From Eubacterium sp. (GTDB lineage: Bacteria > Bacillota > Clostridia > Oscillospirales > Acutalibacteraceae): DNA of 7,991 nucleotides. Positions 5,165-7,991 of the stretch are shown in pieces. Below the pieces are notes generated by a model. The model made no database searches and was not told the DNA's origin. It saw only the letters and a list, made by a program, of their open reading frames with translations. Each line of letters starts with the position of its first letter. The first letter of the stretch is position 1. Where the stretch lies: NCBI GenBank assembly GCA_014465955.1, contig JACTVT010000067.1, positions 1 to 7,991 of the forward strand, written 5' to 3'. A program made the position numbers and the translations under genes.

Positions 5165-5266
5165 TAACACATTTTTGTGTTAATCCCTTTCAAAAAAATA
5201 TAACACATTTTCGTGTGATTTAAGCATAACACATTATTGTGTTATTGTCAACACATATTTGTGTTT
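5165..5266. promoter_or_regulatory. Four 18-bp operators between rep and the repressor
   Basis: The motif (T)AACACA-4 bp-TGTGTT(A) occurs four times: 5165-5182 (perfect), 5201-5218 (imperfect right arm CGTGTGA), 5227-5244 (perfect) and 5249-5266 (CAACACA/TGTGTTT). Start-to-start distances are 36, 26 and 22 bp. The third lies between the -35 and -10 boxes of the rep promoter, the fourth lies next to the repressor promoter, and the first overlaps the rep leader. The natural ligand is the adjacent Xre protein, in a phage-type switch. Confidence 0.82.
5223..5251 (-). promoter_or_regulatory. Promoter of the phage operon (rep and downstream genes)
   Basis: On the minus strand: -35 TTGACA (5246-5251, perfect), a 17-bp spacer, and -10 TATGCT (5223-5228). 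Transcription should begin near 5216. The spacer is filled by the third operator, so repressor binding would block polymerase directly. Confidence 0.75.
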
Positions 5267-5269
5267 TTT

Positions 5270-5290
5270 TGCTAAAATATTATTGAGGTG
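5270..5290 (+). promoter_or_regulatory. Extended -10 and ribosome site of the repressor gene
   Basis: TGCTAAAAT (5270-5278) fits an extended -10 element; no good -35 lies at 16-18 bp, and TTGTCA at 5245-5250 is 22 bp away. The ribosome site GAGGTG (5285-5290) stands six bases before the ATG at 5297, so the leader is very short. Operator 4 (5249-5266) abuts the promoter, allowing autoregulation. Confidence 0.5.
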
Positions 5291-5296
5291 AAATTA

Positions 5297-5521
5297 ATGA
5301 AGAAATCAACATACAAATATCAAAGAATAAGAGATACAAGAGAAGATAAAGACTTATCACAAAAAGATATAGCAGATTATTTAAATCTATATTTAAATCA
5401 ATATAGAAGATACGAAACAGGCGAAACAACAATACCAATAAACATTATAAAAAAACTTAGTAAATTTTATAAAGTATCAATAGATTATCTAACTGAAATT
5501 GAAGAAGAAATCAACCACTAA
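5297..5521 (+). CDS. Xre/CI-type helix-turn-helix repressor of the prophage
   Basis: A 74-residue single-domain protein. Helix 2 (SQKDIADYL, 21-29) and recognition helix (LNQYRRYETG, 33-42) are typical of the HTH_3 family, and the end (IPINIIKKLSKFYKVSIDYLTEI) matches the usual last helices of this fold. The ATG at 5297 is chosen over an upstream GTG because GAGGTG overlaps that GTG. It is the only plus-strand gene of the prophage and diverges from rep, with four matching palindromes between them. It most likely keeps rep and the rest of the operon off in the lysogen. It lacks a C-terminal cleavage domain, so induction by RecA-style self-cleavage is unlikely. Confidence 0.88.
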   Translation: MKKSTYKYQRIRDTREDKDLSQKDIADYLNLYLNQYRRYETGETTIPINIIKKLSKFYKVSIDYLTEIEEEINH

Positions 5522-5522
5522 T

Positions 5523-5609
5523 TTTGACACTTTGACAATTTTTTACACGCTTTAGAGTGTCAAAGCGTACCACATAACCAAGCCATTTTTAAGACTTTGA
5601 CACCTGACA
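5523..5609. repeat. Five TTTGACA heptamers of element B: probable Rep-binding part of the origin
   Basis: TTTGACA lies directly at 5523-5529, 5531-5537 and 5596-5602, with a degenerate copy CCTGACA at 5603-5609 and an inverted copy (TGTCAAA) at 5558-5564. The pairs are 8 and 7 bp apart, exactly as in the TTACACA cluster at 537-624. The cluster starts two bases after the repressor gene and ends just before the nick hairpin. It lies downstream of the nick on the nicked strand, as the bind locus does in pMV158. The Rep at 4583-5152 is the expected ligand. Confidence 0.62.
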
Positions 5610-5612
5610 ATA

Positions 5613-5643
5613 GAATTGCTATAAGTCGTAGTAATAGCAATTC
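5613..5643 (-). other. Double-strand origin nick hairpin, copy 2 (pMV158-type)
   Basis: Same 10-bp stem and TACTACGACTT loop as at 626-656, with the predicted cut between 5627 and 5626 on the minus strand. This copy has element B's own TTTGACA repeats beside it, so it is the likely start point of element B replication. Confidence 0.82.
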
Positions 5644-5716
5644 CCGCAACATTCCTATTTTTTAACATTCAAATAAACAAACTAACAACGATATTTGAAC
5701 AGTACAGCCACTGGGC

Positions 5717-5743
5717 ACGCTCAAGGGCGTTGCCCCTGAACGT
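5717..5743. other. Stem-loop in the intergenic region, copy 2
   Basis: Identical to the stem-loop at 730-756: an 8-bp stem with a 3-base loop, extended by three pairs across a mismatch. It is a candidate minus-strand origin or packaging signal. Confidence 0.5.
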
Positions 5744-5839
5744 CAGCCGAACAAGCAAGCCACTGTATGTTGCTGAACGTATGCATACAAATAACACAAT
5801 ATGCACTGCAAATAAAGAAATGTCCTACATTAAAACAAT

Positions 5840-5869
5840 AACGCCCCTGCTTAGCAGGAGCGTTTTTTT
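5840..5869 (+). terminator. Rho-independent terminator, copy 2, downstream of the repressor
   Basis: Same hairpin and T run as at 853-882. Here it would end the repressor transcript, about 320 bases after its stop codon, before it runs antisense into radA. Confidence 0.85.
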
Positions 5870-5870
5870 C

Positions 5871-5898
5871 AATCAATTAATATTTTGTATAATTGAGG
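5871..5898. other. att-like 28-bp site, copy 2 (prophage/chromosome junction)
   Basis: Same 11-6-11 inverted-arm layout as at 884-911. Prophage identity ends at 5901, 21 bases from the radA stop codon, so this is the prophage-chromosome junction and the chromosomal target lay just downstream of radA. Confidence 0.45.
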
Positions 5899-5899
5899 G

Positions 5900-5931
5900 G
5901 AGGAATAATTTGATTTTGTTAATTATTCCTC
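5900..5931. repeat. 11-bp inverted repeat spanning the radA stop codon
   Basis: GAGGAATAATT (5900-5910) and AATTATTCCTC (5921-5931) are perfect inverted arms with a 10-base loop. The arm at 5921-5931 includes the radA stop; the other touches the end of the prophage. It could serve as a stem at the radA 3' end, but no T run follows on the minus strand. It may instead be part of the chromosomal integration target. Confidence 0.45.
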
Positions 5932-7290
5932 TGTCAGTGCGTGAAAAGCGTCGCGTATTGTTCTTACCGGTACTATGTCTGCATTAATTTTTAAATTTTT
6001 TGATAATCCTTTATAATTATGGAATGGGATTATGCATTTTTCAAATCCAAGTCTGTATGCTTCTGAAACTCGCTGTTCGCAGTTACTTACTGCTCTGATT
6101 TCACCTGCAAGACCTATTTCACCGAATGCAATTACATTTTCATTTACAGGCATATCCTTTAATGATGATACGAGCGCCATTGCAACAGTTAAATCCGCTG
6201 ATGGCTCGTCCAGTCTTAATCCGCCGACAACATTAATATAAGCATCCATATTATTAAAAAAATAACCGGCTCTTTTTTCAAGTACGGCAAGTATCATTGC
6301 CATTCTGTTATAATCAAAGCCAGTGCTCATTCGTCTTGGAGTTCCGAAGCCTGTTGCAGTTACAAGCCCCTGAACTTCTGCCAAAATCGGTCTTGAACCC
6401 TCCATAACACAGGCTACGCAAGTGCCGCTTGTGTTTTTCGGTCTGCCTGAAAGCATAAGCATTGACGGGTTTTCGACTTCCTTTAAACCGTCCTGCATCA
6501 TTTCAAATACGCCGATTTCGTTAGTCGAACCAAACCTGTTTTTTACACCTCTGAGAATTCTGTAAGAATAATTTCTTTCTCCTTCGAAATATAAAACAGT
6601 ATCCACAATGTGTTCAAGAACCTTAGGACCTGCGATTGCACCGTCTTTGTTAACATGACCGACTACAAGTATGGGAATGCCGTACGATTTTGCCGTGTGC
6701 ATAAATATATTGGTACACTCACGAACCTGTGTAACCGATCCTGCAGATGATGCACATTCATCAAAAGTCATCGTCTGTATTGAGTCAATTATAACAATAT
6801 CAGGCTTTTCGGATTTTATTGTTTCGACAATTGTTCGCACATCTGTTTGTGATAAGATAAAAAGATTATTTGTAAACACACCGAGCCTGTTTGCACGCAG
6901 TTTTATCTGTGATGCAGATTCCTCACCGCTTACATATAAAATCTTTTTGCTCTGACCGAGATATTCGCATATCTGAAGTAAAATAGTTGATTTGCCTATG
7001 CCCGGGTCACCGCTGATGAGTACAAGAGATCCGAGAACAATCCCGCCGCCGAGAACTCGGTCAAACTCCCCTATTCCTGTTGATATTCGTTTTTCAATAT
7101 CGCCGCTGATTTCATCTAATTTTAACGCATTTGATGTAATTACAGCGCTTTTTCCGCCTTTTTTTATTTCGGAAGCAGGTAATTCTTCATTGAGTGTATT
7201 CCATTCGCCGCAGTTAGGGCATTTACCAAACCATTTTGGAGTTTCGTATCCGCATTCGCTGCAAATATAGGAAGTTTTGATTTTTGCCAT
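5923..7290 (-). CDS. radA: DNA repair protein RadA (Sms)
   Basis: A 455-residue, full-length RadA. In order: a four-Cys zinc finger (C10, C13, C24, C27), a RecA-like ATPase core with Walker A GDPGIGKS (94-101) and Walker B IVIIDS (165-170), the RadA signature KNRFG (250-254), and a C-terminal Lon-protease-like domain (GGLRLDEPSADL, 356-367; EIGLAGEIRAVS, 391-402). RadA is a DnaB-type helicase that helps branch migration and processing of recombination intermediates. Its ATG directly follows the TAA of the amidase gene, with GAGG eight bases upstream, so the two are co-transcribed. The C-terminus (HALTEE) looks complete, so prophage integration just downstream has not damaged the gene. Confidence 0.97.
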   Translation of the reverse strand: MAKIKTSYICSECGYETPKWFGKCPNCGEWNTLNEELPASEIKKGGKSAVITSNALKLDEISGDIEKRISTGIGEFDRVLGGGIVLGSLVLISGDPGIGKSTILLQICEYLGQSKKILYVSGEESASQIKLRANRLGVFTNNLFILSQTDVRTIVETIKSEKPDIVIIDSIQTMTFDECASSAGSVTQVRECTNIFMHTAKSYGIPILVVGHVNKDGAIAGPKVLEHIVDTVLYFEGERNYSYRILRGVKNRFGSTNEIGVFEMMQDGLKEVENPSMLMLSGRPKNTSGTCVACVMEGSRPILAEVQGLVTATGFGTPRRMSTGFDYNRMAMILAVLEKRAGYFFNNMDAYINVVGGLRLDEPSADLTVAMALVSSLKDMPVNENVIAFGEIGLAGEIRAVSNCEQRVSEAYRLGFEKCIIPFHNYKGLSKNLKINADIVPVRTIRDAFHALTEE

Positions 7291-7986
7291 TTATTTTTCC
7301 TCTGTTAAATATTTATTGATTCCCATTAATATTGTATATGATAATTGCTTTTGATATTTATCGTTTTTCAGTTTATTATTTTCTTCGGGATTGCTCATGA
7401 ATCCGCATTCAACCATCACTGACGGAACGGAAGCCTGATATAATATATAATAACTGTTGTCAGATACTTTATTTACACGCTGGTTTTCAGGCTGTAAAAA
7501 TGATTTAGAGATGTCAAGTATATTATCTGCCAGAATTTTGCTTGTTTCTTCATTGGCCGTATACCATACCTGCATTCCCCATTCGCTTGTGTCTTCAAAA
7601 TGATTCTGATGAATTGAAACCAATACAGAATTATCAATGTTATTTACAAAATCAAGCCTGTTATATAAATCAGAACGACTTGTGTCACTTTTTGGCGGAT
7701 AACATTCCGAGTCGTTATTTCTTATAGTTACGGCGTTAATCCCCGAAAATCTCAGAAAATCATAAAGATTCAAAACAATACCAAGGTTAATATCTTTCTC
7801 AAGTGTACCGTCAGCCGCAGCGGTTCCGGAATCTTTGCCGCCGTGACCTGCATCAAGTACAATAGTTTTTCTTGATAAAATTTTTTGCGATTCAACATAT
7901 TTTACTTTTTTTACTGCTAAATTCAATCCGAAAGTAAATGAAAACAATAATACAAATGACATAAATAAGATTAACGATTTTTTCAT
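7291..7986 (-). CDS. N-acetylmuramoyl-L-alanine amidase (Amidase_3, CwlD-like)
   Basis: A 231-residue protein with an N-terminal signal/anchor segment (LILFMSFVLLFSFTFGLNLAV) given here as residues 5-25, followed by an Amidase_3 zinc hydrolase domain. Likely zinc ligands and catalytic residues are H48 (LDAGHGGKDSG), E63 (TLEKDIN), H126 (VSIHQNHF) and E193 (VMVECGFMSN). It cuts the bond between muramic acid and the stem peptide in peptidoglycan. Length and single N-terminal segment resemble CwlD, the spore-cortex amidase, but other amidases share this layout, so I give no symbol. The MKKSL start looks right, but its ribosome site lies beyond the window edge. It abuts radA, an ordinary chromosomal pair. 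Confidence 0.9.
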   Translation of the reverse strand: MKKSLILFMSFVLLFSFTFGLNLAVKKVKYVESQKILSRKTIVLDAGHGGKDSGTAAADGTLEKDINLGIVLNLYDFLRFSGINAVTIRNNDSECYPPKSDTSRSDLYNRLDFVNNIDNSVLVSIHQNHFEDTSEWGMQVWYTANEETSKILADNILDISKSFLQPENQRVNKVSDNSYYILYQASVPSVMVECGFMSNPEENNKLKNDKYQKQLSYTILMGINKYLTEEK

Positions 7987-7991
7987 AAAAT

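Larger units (their letters stand above)
915..5901 (-). mobile_element. Complete inovirus (filamentous phage) prophage, 4,987-bp unit
   Basis: The unit is defined by the distance between two identical 290-bp repeats (625-914 and 5612-5901). It has ten minus-strand genes plus one plus-strand repressor. Their order (Rep, small pV-like protein, tiny membrane protein, signal-peptide-bearing coat, terminator hairpin, then Zot and minor proteins) is close to that of Ff phages, except that Zot precedes the presumed pIII/pVI genes. No secretin (pIV) is present, as expected for a phage of a single-membrane host. No integrase or transposase is seen. The genes and origin are all intact, so the prophage looks functional. 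The family-level call rests on the coat plus Zot plus HUH Rep combination. Confidence 0.88.
5612..5901. repeat. 290-bp perfect direct repeat, copy 2 (phage intergenic region)
   Basis: Base-for-base copy of 625-914 at an offset of 4,987 bp. It fills the gap between the origin repeats and radA and holds no gene, only the nick hairpin, a second hairpin, a terminator and the att-like site described separately. Perfect identity implies a recent duplication, exchange or repeated integration of close relatives. Confidence 0.95.

Noticed and set aside
5153..5170. GTG start at 5170 for Rep, TTG start at 2551 for the pIII-like protein, and the frame from 465 for the RHH protein
   Set aside because: Each longer form would start within an operator or promoter, or lacks a ribosome site, while a better-placed start follows a few codons later.
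5165..5266. Short CRISPR-like array
   Set aside because: The repeated unit is an 18-bp palindrome with unequal gaps of 4-18 bp, placed across promoters. There are no spacers of uniform length and no cas genes; these are operators.
915..5901. Integrated rolling-circle plasmid instead of a phage
   Set aside because: The Rep and nick site are plasmid-like, but the coat precursor, Zot ATPase and chain of small membrane proteins are those of a filamentous phage, and no mobilisation gene is seen.
5871..5925. tRNA or tmRNA gene as the attachment site
   Set aside because: No tRNA-like cloverleaf or acceptor end is seen at the right junction; the chromosome side is the radA 3' end.
6032..7727. Plus-strand frames opposite radA and the amidase
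   Set aside because: Antisense shadows of two conserved chromosomal genes.

Overview
The window is AT-rich DNA from a low-GC Gram-positive bacterium, most likely a clostridial Firmicute. The evidence is a chromosomal pair, a CwlD-like cell-wall amidase followed directly by radA, strong GGAGG-type ribosome binding sites, and a phage with no outer-membrane secretin. Next to radA sits a complete filamentous phage (inovirus) prophage of 4,987 bp. To its left is the end of a second, related but different element, so this is a tandem array of two elements.

Layout. 1-624: tail of the left element ('A'), with a + strand terminator, a ribbon-helix-helix (RHH) regulator on the minus strand, and a cluster of TTACACA repeats. 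625-914: first copy of a 290-bp sequence that reappears without a mismatch at 5612-5901. 956-5152: a tightly packed minus-strand operon of the complete element ('B'). In transcription order it holds an HUH Rep, a 65-aa pV-like protein, a 53-aa membrane protein, the major coat protein, a hairpin terminator, a Zot/pI ATPase, a 44-aa membrane protein, a 151-aa C-tail-anchored protein, a large secreted pIII-like protein, an 86-aa pVI-like membrane protein and a 71-aa protein of unknown function. 5165-5521: four operators, divergent promoters and a plus-strand Xre-type repressor. 5523-5609: TTTGACA repeats. 5612-5901: second 290-bp copy. 5923-7986: radA and the amidase.

How it works. The 290-bp repeat is the phage intergenic region. 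Read on the coding (minus) strand it runs: late-operon terminator, att-like site, a hairpin, a second hairpin, then a 10-bp-stem hairpin whose loop carries TACTACGAC. That nonamer is the nick sequence of pMV158-family rolling-circle replicons and matches the pMV158-like Rep encoded here. Beyond it lie five short Rep-binding-type repeats. Elements A and B have the same nick hairpin and the same arrangement of five repeats, but a different repeat sequence (TTACACA against TTTGACA) and a different regulator (RHH against Xre). The array therefore gives B a start nick at 5626/5627 and an identical stop nick at 639/640, exactly one genome apart. Single-stranded phage genomes could thus be made straight from the chromosome without excision, as known for CTXphi arrays. 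No integrase is encoded in B, so integration presumably relies on a host or neighbour-encoded recombinase.

All family assignments come from reading motifs by eye; no database search was run.
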